Source: Anthostomella pinea | Taxonomy: Eukaryota > Ascomycota > Sordariomycetes > Xylariales > Xylariaceae | Length of the DNA: 64,000 bases | Reading direction: 5' to 3' | Assembly (NCBI GenBank): GCA_963556695.1 | Contig: CAUWAG010000020.1 | Location: 310,001 to 374,000, forward strand | Shown: piece after piece, positions 51,359-61,429 of the stretch | Layout of the letters: each line of letters begins with the position of its first letter | How positions within the stretch are numbered: the first letter of the stretch is position 1 | Notes under the pieces: model-generated | Databases searched by the model: none | The model's input: the letters and a program-made list of their open reading frames with translations, nothing else | What the model was told of the DNA's origin: nothing | Translations under genes and position numbers: made by a program

Positions 51359-52586
51359 ATGGAAATCCGCGGAGTTGTTATTGTAACGGGTGCTGGTATG
51401 CGCCCTGCTCACCATCGCTGCTTGTGTGCGACACACTACCAAATGAAATTGGGCACTGATAGAGAACAGGTAGCGGAATTGGCCGAGCGGTCGCTCAACG
51501 GCTGGCTTCTCTAGATGCTAATGTGTTGATCTGCGCCGACATGAACCTCGATGCCGCCAAGGAGACGGCGACTGCTTGCCGCAACATCGAACGCCCAGGC
51601 ACTCCTAAGGGCCTCGACGCAGCTGCGCATCCGGTCGATGTCCGCGATGAAACCAGCGTCGACGATTTGATAACTCATGTTGCCGAAACTCATGGTCGCA
51701 TCGACGTGCTTGTCAACACCGCCGGAGTAGGTCGTCTCCTCCGTACACGGCTTCAGATGCTTGCCCCCTCAGAGCTAACCAGAAGCAGTTCGGGGCTGCA
51801 TATCAAACACCCATCCGCGACATGCCTCTTGCCGACTGGCGCAGTCTGGACGAGGTACACAATATCGGCTGCTTCCTGTTGACCCGCGCCGCATTGCGTG
51901 TCATGGACAGGCAAGACGCTGTCGTATTGGATGCTACTGCCGGCGGACGGCCACCCACCAGGGGCGCGATAGTCATGCTGACCTCCCTGGCCTCGGAGGG
52001 CGCGTTCTTGGGGGTCGGGAATTACATCGCGGCGAAGCATGCCGTGAAAGGGATGGTACAGACGTCGGCCATCGAGAATGCTGCAAGGGGAATACGGGTC
52101 AATGCCGTTGCGCCTTCATATGTATCAGGACCAATGATGGATCAATTCCTCAAGGCTTCCCCCGACGTAAAGGCAGCCATCCTTGGTGATCTGCCTATGG
52201 GCAGGTTGGCCACAGTGGGCGAGGTGGCAGATGCAGTGGCGTTTCTTGCCTCTTCTTTCTCAAGCTACGTGAATGGGCATACACTGGTGGTTGATGGCGG
52301 CGGATCTCTGGCACTCTCGATACACCGTTTGGAAGTAGATATGAGTGTTATGGACTTTTCGATTCATTCTAGCTTCGTTATATCCATCGCACATGACAGA
52401 GCCGCTACATGGAGACTGGAATACAACCAAGGAAGCACCTCCACAGCTATACCGCCAGCCCAGGTCGGCGATGATCCTCTTGGACTTGTCCCTCGCAGAG
52501 ACATTCGTTACCTACCCCCCTTTGAGTTGACAGGTGCGATGGGCAATCCTCCATGCGAACGAATTGCTATTTGGGGCGGCCACTAG
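51359..52586 (+). CDS. Short-chain dehydrogenase/reductase with an unusual C-terminal extension
   Basis: Three exons (51359-51395, 51470-51726, 51789-52586), 363 aa. Classical SDR features: the cofactor-binding TGAGSGIG motif (split by intron 1), Asp at the end of strand 2 (ICADMN, favouring NAD(H)), VDVRDE, NTAG (at the exon 2 end), catalytic Ser in VMLTSLAS, Tyr and Lys in YIAAKH, then VNAVAPSYVSGPM and the family's usual ending GHTLVVDGGGSL at about 52310. There the frame runs on for about 85 residues without family resemblance to TAG at 52586, overlapping the opposite-strand membrane-protein relic. The real end may have been lost by mutation. The enzyme core looks intact. Neighbours (acyltransferase, P450, GMC) suggest a former metabolite pathway. 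Confidence 0.75.
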
Positions 52587-53483
52587 TACTCCAAGACAGC
52601 ATCTTGGATGAACCTCGGCTGTCCGGGAGGGTGCCCTTGATTCCTTTTCGGTGCATACGCCTGAACAAACGAAATATGTTGGGTGAAGAGATGGAGACGA
52701 GATGGAACCCTCGCATTGTACCCACTCAAGGTATCCTATGGTCGTCCAAGTGATGGCGTCGAGCAGGTGAGAGCCGGCCTGCACAAGGGTCACCAGGCGA
52801 CCGATTGAGACAACAATCACTCTACAGCGGGTGTCAGATTCGGTATAAGTTCTCGGGGACCGACCAGGGATGGAGACTTACGAGTATCCGCAAATGAAGA
52901 CCGCCCCAACCATGATGCGGCGAGAAGCTGAGGCCTGAAGACCCCACAGCATTGGCAACGGTATGATCAAGATGAGAAAATCAATGACTATGCTGGGAAT
53001 CGCGGTTCCCAGAAACCAGGTCCACTGCGAGATACAGGTCGATTCCGGCACAGTCTCCCACGCAGCGTTGACGGGCGTGCACTGGAATATGGTGCTGATC
53101 CAGGCGGAGAACAACCAGCCGGCATTCATGGCGGCAACGGTCCACAGCGTGACCGTGAGCCACCTGCTAGTGCGTTCGAATATTCGACGATAGAAGAAGA
53201 GGGCTGAGAACTTAGGGAGTGCGATGTTGCAATCGTACAAGAAGGCGGCGATGAAGATGATCTTGGGGCCCTCAGCCAAGTCAGCCGGCGGAACGGTGAT
53301 TGCATGCTTGCCCAATCCGAGATCTATCCACCAGAATATGAGGGCAGTTTCTGCTATGATGAAAGGCTACGGAGAAATTAGACTGAGAGCTTCTTGGTGG
53401 GCTGGAAGCGAGGGGCCAGTGCCTACCAGAGTGATGGCTGCGAAGAAGTCATCCCACTACCAGTTGCGAGTGGGCGCCACTCC
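52512..53483 (-). pseudogene. Fungal rhodopsin-type (PTH11-related) integral membrane protein, 5' truncated
   Basis: Minus-strand exons: from the truncated left side to 53427, then 53366-52882, then from 52821 on; introns of 60 bp (53367-53426 and 52822-52881) have good ends. The translation shows the pattern of fungal 7-helix integral membrane proteins (PF20684-like): WDDFFAAITL, TALIFWWIDLGLGKH, DLAEGPKIIFIAAFLYDCNIALPKFS, FFYRRIFERT, FSAWISTIFQCTPVNAAWE, FLGTAIPSIVIDFLILIIPLPMLW and ITWTTIGYLEWVQCE. A TAG at 53457-53459 interrupts NW-WDDFF, and the first membrane helix is missing because the sequence switches at 53484 to the duplicated Kre9-gene end. After QCEGSIS the C-terminal part no longer fits the family. 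Confidence 0.65.
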
Positions 53484-53700
53484 GATCTGATGCGGTACCT
53501 CCGAGTCCGATGTCCATGTTGGGAGGTCTGTGGTCAGGCCACCTGGACACTTAGGAAGCAAGAGAACACCAGAGGACATGATGGGATCATCGCGACGTAT
53601 ATCTAGTGAAAATCAAGCCAAAACCCGAGTCGAGACGTACTGGTTACCACCCGTAGCGACATTCCGAGCTTCCCTCTGGAATAGAACCTGGCTTCTAATG
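53484..53700 (+). repeat. Copy 2 of the 3' end of the Kre9-type gene
   Basis: Same orientation as 49061-49281, 4.4 kb away. It abuts exactly the truncated end of the membrane-protein relic. It has the higher GC content of the two copies. Confidence 0.85.
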
Positions 53701-54436
53701 TGGGAGACTTCCCTGAAAAGCGTAGATATACTATGATAGTAGAAAGCCTTTATTGTGCGTACTGGGAGTTTTCCTCGACCTGATGCAGAAAGTGGTGTTG
53801 GAGGGAGGGGGGTTTAAACGACCACCATAGACATCCTCCAAGTGGATGGAAGGAGGCCGGGCCTGCCGGGGTGGGGGTTTAACGAGCCCACGGATCGCAT
53901 TGTTGGTGCCGCTTGCATTTGTCCATGTCAGCAAAGTCCTTTGCCTTGCTGCGGGTGGAAATGTTGGTGCAGACACTGCCCCTGGAAGCTGTCTGGGGGC
54001 TGTCTGGGAGTGTGGGGGATTGTGTGATGCGTCGACCTCTTTTGCCAGCTCTTATTCGATCATGACAGGGTCACAGGGTTTTTCGTAGGGTCATTGCCAG
54101 CTTAGAGTTGTGTCAATCAATGTCAATGATCGCAACATCGATCCAAGACAGCTTTTTTCGAAGATTACGGTAGCAGTATAGCCTGATTCAGTTGATAAGT
54201 ATATGCAACCGTTGAAGTGGCTAAAGATAGGGGCTAAAGATAGGGGCACCAGCCAAGGAATCCGCCTTCAGCTACAGCTGCTAGGCCATACGTAGCGCCG
54301 TGTTCAGCGAGATTAACCTCAGCTCTCAAAACGAGAATACAAAACGTCTTCAACGTCTCTTCCAATAATAACTCCGACCTTTCATCAACAACACCAACTC
54401 TCACATCACCACCACCCAGGGCGAAGACGACTCACC
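53701..54436. other. Intergenic, promoter of the secreted protein gene
   Basis: No gene recognised. The short word TAAAGATAGGGGC is repeated at about 54222-54247. Confidence 0.4.
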
Positions 54437-55227
54437 ATGAAGCCCCCACATCTCCAACCCCTCGCCTTAGCGGCCACTCTCTGCCTCACGCCCACGTCGG
54501 CCCATTCCCTCCTCTCCCGCACCGGCAACATCACCCTCTTCGCCGACGCCGCCGCCCCCGTCTACGTCAACACCTTCATCCTCGGGCGCGACGTCTGCGG
54601 CAAGGAGAATGGTGCCACACCCTAACAAGACTCCTTCGCGGCGTTCGTCATCAAAGAGCGGCCCTGGTGCGACAACGGCTCGCGGCCGTATTTCAACGTC
54701 TATGCCGATGCGGCGTGCGGAGAGCTCCTGGAGTCGTATCCGCCGGGGGCGCTGTATCGGCCGACGGGGCCGGATGCAGATGGGACTTGTGCGGCGCCGG
54801 GGCGGTTTAGGGGGATAGCGTTTGTTTGTGAAGGCATTGAGGGGGCGGTTGGGGGTGGATGGGGGAAAGGGGTGGGGGATGATGGGACGACTTCGGGTTT
54901 GATGGCGGCTGGTACTACTTCTGCGACGAGTGCTCCTGCGACGAGTGCTTCTACTGCTTCGGCCTTCGAGACAACTCCGACGGCTGCTGCGTCGGTCGCT
55001 AGTACAGATGCGTCCTCGTCTTCGGCTTCGACTTCGGCCCTGTCGACCCAGAGCTCGGCGGCGATTAGCGTTAGCTCTATGTCAGCGACGGCTGTGCCGA
55101 GTTCGAGTGGTCGGGTAACGTCTCGACAACCGCCATACCGACCGGTGGAGCTGCGGCTACGTTTGGTCATCATGTCCTGGTCCTACCCTGTTTACTGGGT
55201 GTCGGCATTATGTTGAACGCGCTGTGA
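54437..55227 (+). pseudogene. Secreted, Cys-containing, Ser/Thr-rich GPI-type protein with two lesions
   Basis: ATG in a good context (CACCATGAAG) opens a signal peptide (LALAATLCLTPTSAHS). The mature part has several cysteines (DVCGKE, PWCDNG, ADAACGE, DGTCAAPG, FVCEG), spaced as in small disulfide-bonded surface proteins, then a Gly-rich linker and about 80 Ser/Thr/Ala-rich residues. A TAA at 54623-54625 interrupts the frame after 62 codons; the downstream frame is fully open and clearly coding. Near 55115 a one-base shift is needed to reach a hydrophobic end (VLVLPCLLGVGIMLNAL, stop at 55225-55227) suited to GPI attachment. A CAA-to-TAA change would explain the stop. Either a recent pseudogene or two sequence errors. 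The role is unknown; the domain layout is common among fungal surface proteins. Confidence 0.6.
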
Positions 55228-55359
55228 CTTTGTCAATGTCAAGGAAGGCCAGAGTGCTGCACCCCTTATAACATAGTTCACGGATTTCAGCGCCAAAACA
55301 CATAGTTGTTCAGGTGCACTTCTGATATCGACTACTTCTACTTGGTACACACAGCACCA

Positions 55360-56700
55360 TCAGCTACCCTTGATGATTTCCGCCGCCTTCTCGGCTACAG
55401 CATACACCGAAGACAAGATGTTCCCGCGCGGGATGAGCGGGAAGATACTAGCATCAACGACGCGAAGATTCTCCGTCCCATACAAGACCAACTTCGAATC
55501 CACCGCTCCCCCCTTCTCCCTCGACAACATAGCCGCCGAGCCGCAAGCGTGATAGGCCGTGGTGGCCGTGTCGAGCAGGTACTTCTTGGCGCCCTCCAAA
55601 TCCGCGATGTGGAACGCGTCCGGGTGATTGCGCTTCCCGTCCGGCTTGAAGAAAGGCTCCAGTTGCTTAGAGTGGCGCAGCTGCGTGTCGACTGCTTGGA
55701 AATGCCGCGCCATGATCTCCAGGTCGGCCGGGTGCGAGAAGTAGCGCGGGTCGATGTCGGGCTTGGCGTCAATGTCCGCGGAGGAGATATGGGTCGTACC
55801 CCGCGAGAACGGGTGCGACTGGCAGCATCCCATACTGGCGAAGTTTTCCGGAAGCAGCTGCGTGCCGACGAAGCTTTTGCCGCCCTCGTGCAGGTTGACC
55901 TGTGCTAGGAACATGAGCCACGCGGCTGAGCTGCCGTCCGGGCTCTCGAGGATGGAGCGGACGGCGTCGTAGCGCTCGGAGTCCTCGGGCCCCTGGGAGC
56001 CAGGAAGAGTATCAAGCAGCTGAGAGGCGTCCGCAAGGGGCATGAAGGCGTGGGATTGTATTCCCCCAATGGTAAAGGGGCCGGCCTTGTGCTCAAAATA
56101 CAGCTTCTGAGCCAGGGCTAGCGCCTCGGGCTCCTGGCGCAACAGGGGATCACCGGTGATGATACCGTCGACCACTTCGTAGCTCACTCCCGTCATGAGA
56201 TGGTCCTGAAGGTTCTCTCCGACTCCCGGGAGCTCAACGTGGACCGGAAGCCCATGTCGCTCCAGAAGCTCCTTGCTGCCGATGCCCGAGAGCTCGAGAA
56301 GCTTGGGTGTATTGAACACGCCAGCGGCTAGGATGACCTCCTTTATGGGAGTGAAAGTCTCCGTCTTGCCTTCGACCATGGCCTGTACACCCGTGGCCTT
56401 GACGGTACCAGCACCGGTGCTAGTGAACAAGATTCGGGTAGTCTTGGCTTCCGTGAGGATCCGCACGTTGGGCCTTTGACCGGCCGGAGCGCCATACGCC
56501 GAGTTGGCGTAACTTCGAGTCTTGGTCTCTGTATCGACGGTTGCGGTGTTGCTGTAGCCGCCAATCGAGTTGCCAGAAAACGGATCAGCGTTGGTGGCCT
56601 TGTTCAGGCCGCGGAAGGCATCAATCCATGCCTTGCAGAGCGGATTCTGAATGACGCCTGGGAAGGGTAACGTCGAGATCCATGATGCAGGTTGGTTTGT
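55360..56700 (-). pseudogene. GMC oxidoreductase, N-terminal half missing
   Basis: A long intact minus-strand frame encodes the C-terminal two thirds of a glucose-methanol-choline family flavoenzyme: FPGVIQNPLCKAWIDAF, GQRPNVRILTEAKTTRILF, the second GMC signature EVILAAGVFNTPKLLELSGIG, LPGVGENLQDHL, and the C-terminal substrate-binding/catalytic part with YHACGSAAM (active-site His) and LRVVDASIFPLIPRGNILSSVYAVAEKAAE. The N-terminal FAD-binding part (Gly-x-Gly-x-x-Gly, about 200 residues) is missing. Upstream the sequence passes, between about 56660 and 56741, into the fold-back element, whose outward frame fuses to this one. Without the dinucleotide-binding motif it cannot bind FAD normally. 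The divergent P450 remnant lies beyond the element. Confidence 0.82.
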
Positions 56701-56796
56701 GGGTGAACGGCGTGCATGAGGGAGACGGGAGGGAGACCGATGACTGTTGAATGGCGCGCAAGCCACCGTGGCGTTCAGGGAGGTGGCAGTGCACCA

Positions 56797-57050
56797 ACAA
56801 GGCCAATAGGGCATTTTTAGGCCACCTAGCCCACAGAAGGATTTTCACACAGGACAACACTCAAATCAGAATCACCAGAATACAAGTCATCAACCAGATC
56901 AACCATACTACACGCTGTTTGACACAAGGCCAATAGGGCATTTTTGGGCCACTTAGCCCACAGAAAGATTTTCACAGAGGTACAACAAGAACATGGATTA
57001 CACCAGAATATACGTTTTCACCCATCAAAATGCCCCCACGCTCTGTTTGA
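56797..57050 (+). repeat. Tandem pair of 127-bp units (left arm)
   Basis: Unit 1 is 56797-56923 and unit 2 is 56924-57050. They are clearly homologous at both ends and more diverged in the middle (CACCAGAATAC against CACCAGAATATAC). The inverted pair lies within 57454-57708. Confidence 0.85.
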
Positions 57051-57051
57051 C

Positions 57052-57453
57052 AGAGACCCCAAGGATGGCAGCGCCTGTACCCAAGAGCCCATAGACGGGG
57101 ACCCATGCAAACAGATGGACGGGAACAGCTGGCAGGGCCATGGTGCCAAAGAGTAAGGGGTATACCGAAGTCGTCAGCAACGGGCGCGTATCAACAGCAT
57201 CGTGAGGAGTGTTCTATGAAGCGGTTCTTATGTACTACGCCGACGTGGGCCACACTACCTCTTGATTGATTTGCGCATCCAACACCCGCAAACCTGCATA
57301 TTCATCTACCTTTCACCAGGCTAGCTACCTTATCTAGTGAACGTTGGCCGATCGGTGAAATCACGAAGCTGTTAGTGCTACCGTCGAAGTGCCAGAAGAG
57401 ATTTTCCAGGTCATGAAGCTCTTTGGCCCCCAGTCACTCCTAGGGCCCCCCGT
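57052..57453 (-). other. Spacer of the fold-back element, with a possible gene start
   Basis: On the minus strand an ATG in a strong context (CACCATGG, 57141) opens a hydrophobic frame, MALPAVPVHLFAWVPVYGLL and about ten more residues, that runs into the left arm and stops. This looks like the first exon or signal anchor of a gene cut off by the arm. Family not recognised. The rest of the spacer has no recognisable content. Confidence 0.35.
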
Positions 57454-57802
57454 GTCAAACAGAGCGTGGGGGCATTTTGATGGGTGAAAACGTATATTCT
57501 GGTGTAATCCATGTTCTTGTTGTACCTCTGTGAAAATCCTTCTGTGGGCTAAGTGGCCCAAAAATGCCCTATTGGACTTGTGTCAAACAGCGTGTAGTAT
57601 GGTTGATCTGGTTGATGACGTGTATTCTGGTGATTCTGATTTGAGTGTTGTCCTGTGTGAAAATCCTTCTGTGGGCTAGGTGGCCTAAAAATGCCCTATT
57701 GGCCTTGTTGGTGCACTGCCACCTCCCTGAACGCCACGGTGGCTTGCGCGCCACTCAACAGTCTCATCTCACCTGACCATCTTCATTCGGAAAGAATGGC
57801 AC

Positions 57803-58783
57803 ATGACGGCACCCCTTCTTACCTGGACATATCTCTGCGCCACTCTCATACTATATTGCGCAATATATTCAACTTTGGCCGGGCGTGACATTCGGACGGC
57901 CGTTGATTACACTGCCATATTCACCATATCATACTACAGCGGGCTATTCATTAGCATCGTGATTTACCAACATTCGTTTCACCGGCTACGCCACTTTCCG
58001 GGCCCAAGAGCTGCCGCAATCACCAAGCTCTGGCACGTGTGGAAATATCGCACCGGCAAGAATCACCTGGTGATCGAAGAGCTGCGCCAGACATATGGCT
58101 CTATCATCCGGACCGGCCCTGAAGAGGTTACAATCATTGACCCATCCGTTCCAAATACACTGGACGGGCCTGGAAATGGCTTCGAAAAAGCTGTCTGGTA
58201 CGACTTTCTCCTTCCAGAGGTAGCTGTCAATACATCGCTGTCTATGAGCTTGCGCGCAACACCTCGCAACAAGACATGGTTTTGGAAGAATTACAGCATC
58301 TGGATATCTACAACCGAAAGCAGCTTCAACACTGTGACCACCTCAACGCTGTGATTAATGAGACCCTACGCCTACACCCGCCTGTACCGACCGGGGGCTA
58401 CCGCCAGACACCACCAAGTGGCTTGATAGTCGGAAACGCATACGTTCCAGGCAACGTCACCATTGTGTCCCCCACGGTACTCTCTCGGCCGCCTGGAATC
58501 CTGTTATGAACAAGCTGACCAATGGATTCCCGAGCGATGGACGACGCGCCCGAATATGCTGAAGGACGCGCGAGGGGTTTCGCCCTTCGCGCAAGGCCGG
58601 TATGGTTGTATTGGTAAAACATTGGCTATGATTGAGATGCGCTTCGTTATTGCGCTACTAGTTAGAAAGTTCAGAATCAGTCTCTCAGGTGTTGACAAGG
58701 CGGAGACGCTATTCTCTGACTTGCGAGATCAGTTCACTGCTGCTTCGGGACGGTTGGAGCTGCGGTTTGATATCCGTACTTGA
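57803..58783 (+). pseudogene. Cytochrome P450, internally deleted and frameshifted
   Basis: Plus-strand pieces in order: an N-terminal membrane region, then HSFHRLRHFPGPRAAAITKLW (proline hinge), YGSIIRTGPEEVTIIDPS and FEKAVWYDFLLPEVAVN. Here about 170 residues including the I-helix are missing and the frame changes near 58230. It resumes with ELQHLDIYNRKQLQHCDHL, the K-helix ETLR within NAVINETLRLHPPVP, then GNAYVPGNVTIVSP; a one-base shift near 58475 leads to YSLGRLESCYEQADQWIPERW and the heme loop FAQGRYGCIGKTLAMIEM (Cys ligand present). It ends at 58783. Without the oxygen-activating I-helix the product would be dead. It resembles fungal microsomal P450s of secondary metabolism. The gene diverged from the GMC gene before the fold-back element came between them. 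Confidence 0.75.
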
Positions 58784-58949
58784 TGCGGTCGTGCATTAGG
58801 TTGGTAGAGCAGCCCAGACTCATAGGAGGGTCAACCATAATACTTAAACTTCATGTTCACAACCCAGGAGATTGAGAGATGATATCAATCTTGAAATCAA
58901 TTCGGGCTTTGCCGCAACCTTGAGCAAATTGACTATTTTTTTGGTGGCT

Positions 58950-59195
58950 CAATGCTGAACCCTCGACGGCAGCAAGCCGTGGTACTACTGTGACCTGCCC
59001 AAGGTCCTGGGCGAAGCGCCCATCTACCGCGCCAGCGACTCGACCCTGCACTGGGTCGACTGCCTTGCGCAACGGCCCGACCTGCGCATCCCCTAAGTCG
59101 GCGACTCAACAGACGACGTCCTGGAGGCTGGAGCTCTCCGACACTGTGACAATGCAGCGCTTCCGCCGCGACAAGCCCGGCTGGTACAACGGCAG
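58950..59195 (+). pseudogene. SMP-30/gluconolactonase-type lactonase, small fragment
   Basis: The translation reads YYCDLPKVLGEAPIYRASDS and TLHWVDCLAQRPDLRIP, a match in pattern to the first strands of SMP-30/LRE beta-propellers (the Glu of LGE-x-P-I-Y normally binds the metal). A stop follows (about 59095), and LELSDTVTMQRFRRDKPGWY continues in another frame. Only about 75 codons of an expected 300 or so remain, and the fragment is joined directly to the NCS1 permease relic at about 59200. Confidence 0.55.
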
Positions 59196-59203
59196 AGCGT
59201 GGC

Positions 59204-60495
59204 GTGAGGCGTTTAAAACGCATTTCTAACGGCATTCTCGCCAACCAGTTCATCACTACGCAACTTGGTCGGTTCATCCTCGCCTTTCTCTTCACGAGCA
59301 CAGTGCTCTTCGTCTATACTTCGCGCATCCAGCACCTGTTTACCGTCAAGTCTGCCGTCCTGCCTCATACTGGACTTGGTCTGGTGATTTGGGCCACCAA
59401 GGACAACGGCGGCGTGGCCTCGGGGACCTTGGACACCCAGGCTCAATCTGCCAAGGCACCCGTCTCTGTCCTCGTCTGGGCCATTGTCTCGCAGTTCAAC
59501 TCGGTCATAGATTCCAACTCGGCGTTACTGGTGACCAGCCCGGATATTGCTCGATATTCCAAGACCCGCAATCCCCAGATCTGGGATGAACTGATCGCGC
59601 TGCGCACTTGGGCAGACTCTATGCGCAGCCTTTGGAATAATCACTACGGTATGTATAAGAATCCCACCCCTGAGAGTTGCGTCAATTCCTAACCCGGGTA
59701 CCACAGTCCGCCGTACTCAACATGTACGTAGGAGCCTACTAGAACCCCTACGATCTCCTCAACTGCATCCTCGACGGGGGCTACACATCCTCAGCCCGAG
59801 CCGGCGCATTCTTCGCCTCCGCCAGCTTCGCATTCGCCACCCTCCGCACGTCCATCGCGTGTAACTCCATCCTCTTCGTCGCTGACGTGACGTGCATGCT
59901 TCCGACATACCTCAACATCGTCCGAAGCCACCTCCTGGCTCTCGTCATCGCCTTCGCCATCGTGCCCTGGCGCATCGTCGCCTGGGTGCCCGGTTCCTCA
60001 ACTTCCTCGGCGGTTACTCTATCTTCCAGGGGCCGGAGGTCGCCATCATGATCATCGATTATCTCGTCATGCGGAAGGGGAATGTGTCCCTGGTACACCT
60101 CCTTAGCAGGTCTCACGAGGGCGATTCTTCTACTTCCACAAACCTCTGGGCATATGCAGCCTTCGTCATTTGCTTCCTCTTGCCTTTGCTGGGGTTCATA
60201 GGCTGCCTTTGGCCGACGAACGCCTCTGCCGCGGTCTCGAACATGTACCCTCTGGGTTGGGAACTCAGCTTCATGGTTGGTGGCTTTGCATACATGGTGC
60301 TTTCCATACGTGGTGCTTTGCCTCATCTGGCGTGTACCTGAGGACGATAGCCCGCACGATTCGGAGCGTGCCCCGGTCGACTATGATATTGTCGACGACT
60401 CGTCTGTTTTTAAAGCCGCGAATGTCGAAACATCCTCGAAGAGCAGGGAGCCAGAGCCGAGGAAACATGATATGGTGTGGATTAGTAGTGATTAA
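59204..60495 (+). pseudogene. NCS1 nucleobase/allantoin-type permease, multiply broken
   Basis: Three frames hold consecutive parts of a nucleobase:cation symporter-1 protein. Frame one (59204-59640): QFITTQLGRFILAFLFTS, SRIQHLFTVKSAVLPHTGLG, NGGVASGTLDT, VSVLVWAIVSQFNSVIDSNS and SPDIARYSKTRNPQIW. Next piece (about 59706-59990): LNMYVGAY, stop, NPYDLLNCILDGGYTSSARAGAFF, FAFATLRTSIACNSILFVADVTCMLP. Third (about 59990-60340): RFLNFLGGYSIFQGP, VAIMIIDYLVMRKGNVSL, SNMYPLGWELSFMVGGFAYMV, with the last tail in yet another frame (to 60495). The TAG in AY-NPYD stands where Trp (TGG) is expected. The N-terminal third is missing. NCS1 proteins import purines, pyrimidines, allantoin or thiamine; this one cannot work. 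Confidence 0.8.
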
Positions 60496-61429
60496 TGTTG
60501 GAGGTCATCTTTCTATAGCAGATCTAGCTCTGAATATTTATTCAATCTGCTTTATTGTGACTATGTTCTTATAACCAGACGGCAATGGTTAAGGTTTTGT
60601 CTAAACACTGATGAGGGCTTGAAGCGAAACGACTTGTGGGCCAAAACTCCAACCTAGGAACATCTCCAACAGCACAACCCCGAACTGCTACGTGAGATAC
60701 TGGTTGTCGTCCGGATGTCATGACATCAGAAGGGATGCGAGACTGCCATTTGCCTTGTCATTCTATAACTCAGGCTATCTAACCAGAGAGCGTGGGTATA
60801 CTCGCAACTTTCAATTGCAGTCATACCTTACTGGAAAATGGATGATTCATCCCTAAAGCGGTGGTTCTGCTTTATCTCCGGTAGGTTTCGAACGACTGCT
60901 TGCTCTGTCGCAGGCACCGCTCGAGAAATTGCAAGCTGGCACGCGAAGGCTTCAGATGGAGGGCGTTCTCGCAAATGATCATACAAAGCTGTGTCGATCT
61001 GGAAAGGGGGCGTGTAGATTCTCTGGAAACTGTCCCCAGGCTGTCACAATTTGACGCCCAAGTAAGGAAAAGTGGCTTGGGTCCCTTGCATCGATCTCAC
61101 ATGCCCATCCAACTCAGCCATTCCACCAAGGATCGTGAACACTCTCATCTCCTTGATTCCGTGGAGGTAGACTCTCGTCATAGACAGCATTGGGGCGAGG
61201 TTCAGCCTGAACCGACACACGTATGTCATCTACGTAGAATCGCCTGGGGGCGCTGTTTCATGATTCCGGGATGGACTAGATGACGAGTTTCGGACAAAAT
61301 TGGGCCTCGAAAGTCACTCAGGTCTGGGGATCTAGTTAATGAACGAGACAAGCCTGTATCTGGCTTGCTGCAGCATAGCTCTTGACTAGACTTGGGTCTG
61401 AATGAGTGAATAGTACTAGCTTGCAACAT
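60496..61429. other. Intergenic, no gene recognised
   Basis: Normal composition and no coding signal. It separates the decayed cluster from the CT-rich tract. Confidence 0.4.

Larger units (their letters stand above)
56742..57763. mobile_element. Fold-back element: two 310-bp inverted arms, each with two tandem 127-bp units
   Basis: The left arm 56742-57051 and right arm 57454-57763 are reverse complements of equal length (310 bp), separated by a 402-bp spacer (57052-57453). The outer ends are GACTGTTGA and TCAACAGTC; the inner ends are GTTTGAC and GTCAAAC. Each arm is about 55 bp of unique sequence plus two 127-bp units beginning ACAAGGCCAATAGGGCATTT, containing TAGCCCACAGAA and GATTTTCAC, and ending CTGTTTGAC. 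No target-site duplication or transposase is visible. It interrupts the intergenic space between GMC and P450 genes and coincides with the loss of the GMC N-terminus. Both arms offer the same outward reading frame starting MPYWPCWCTATSLN. Probably a non-autonomous element or an inverted duplication. Confidence 0.85.

Noticed and set aside
51462..51500. tRNA-like string GGCCGAGCGGTCG
   Set aside because: It is part of the SDR coding sequence (GSGIGRAVAQ) and has no acceptor stem or B box.
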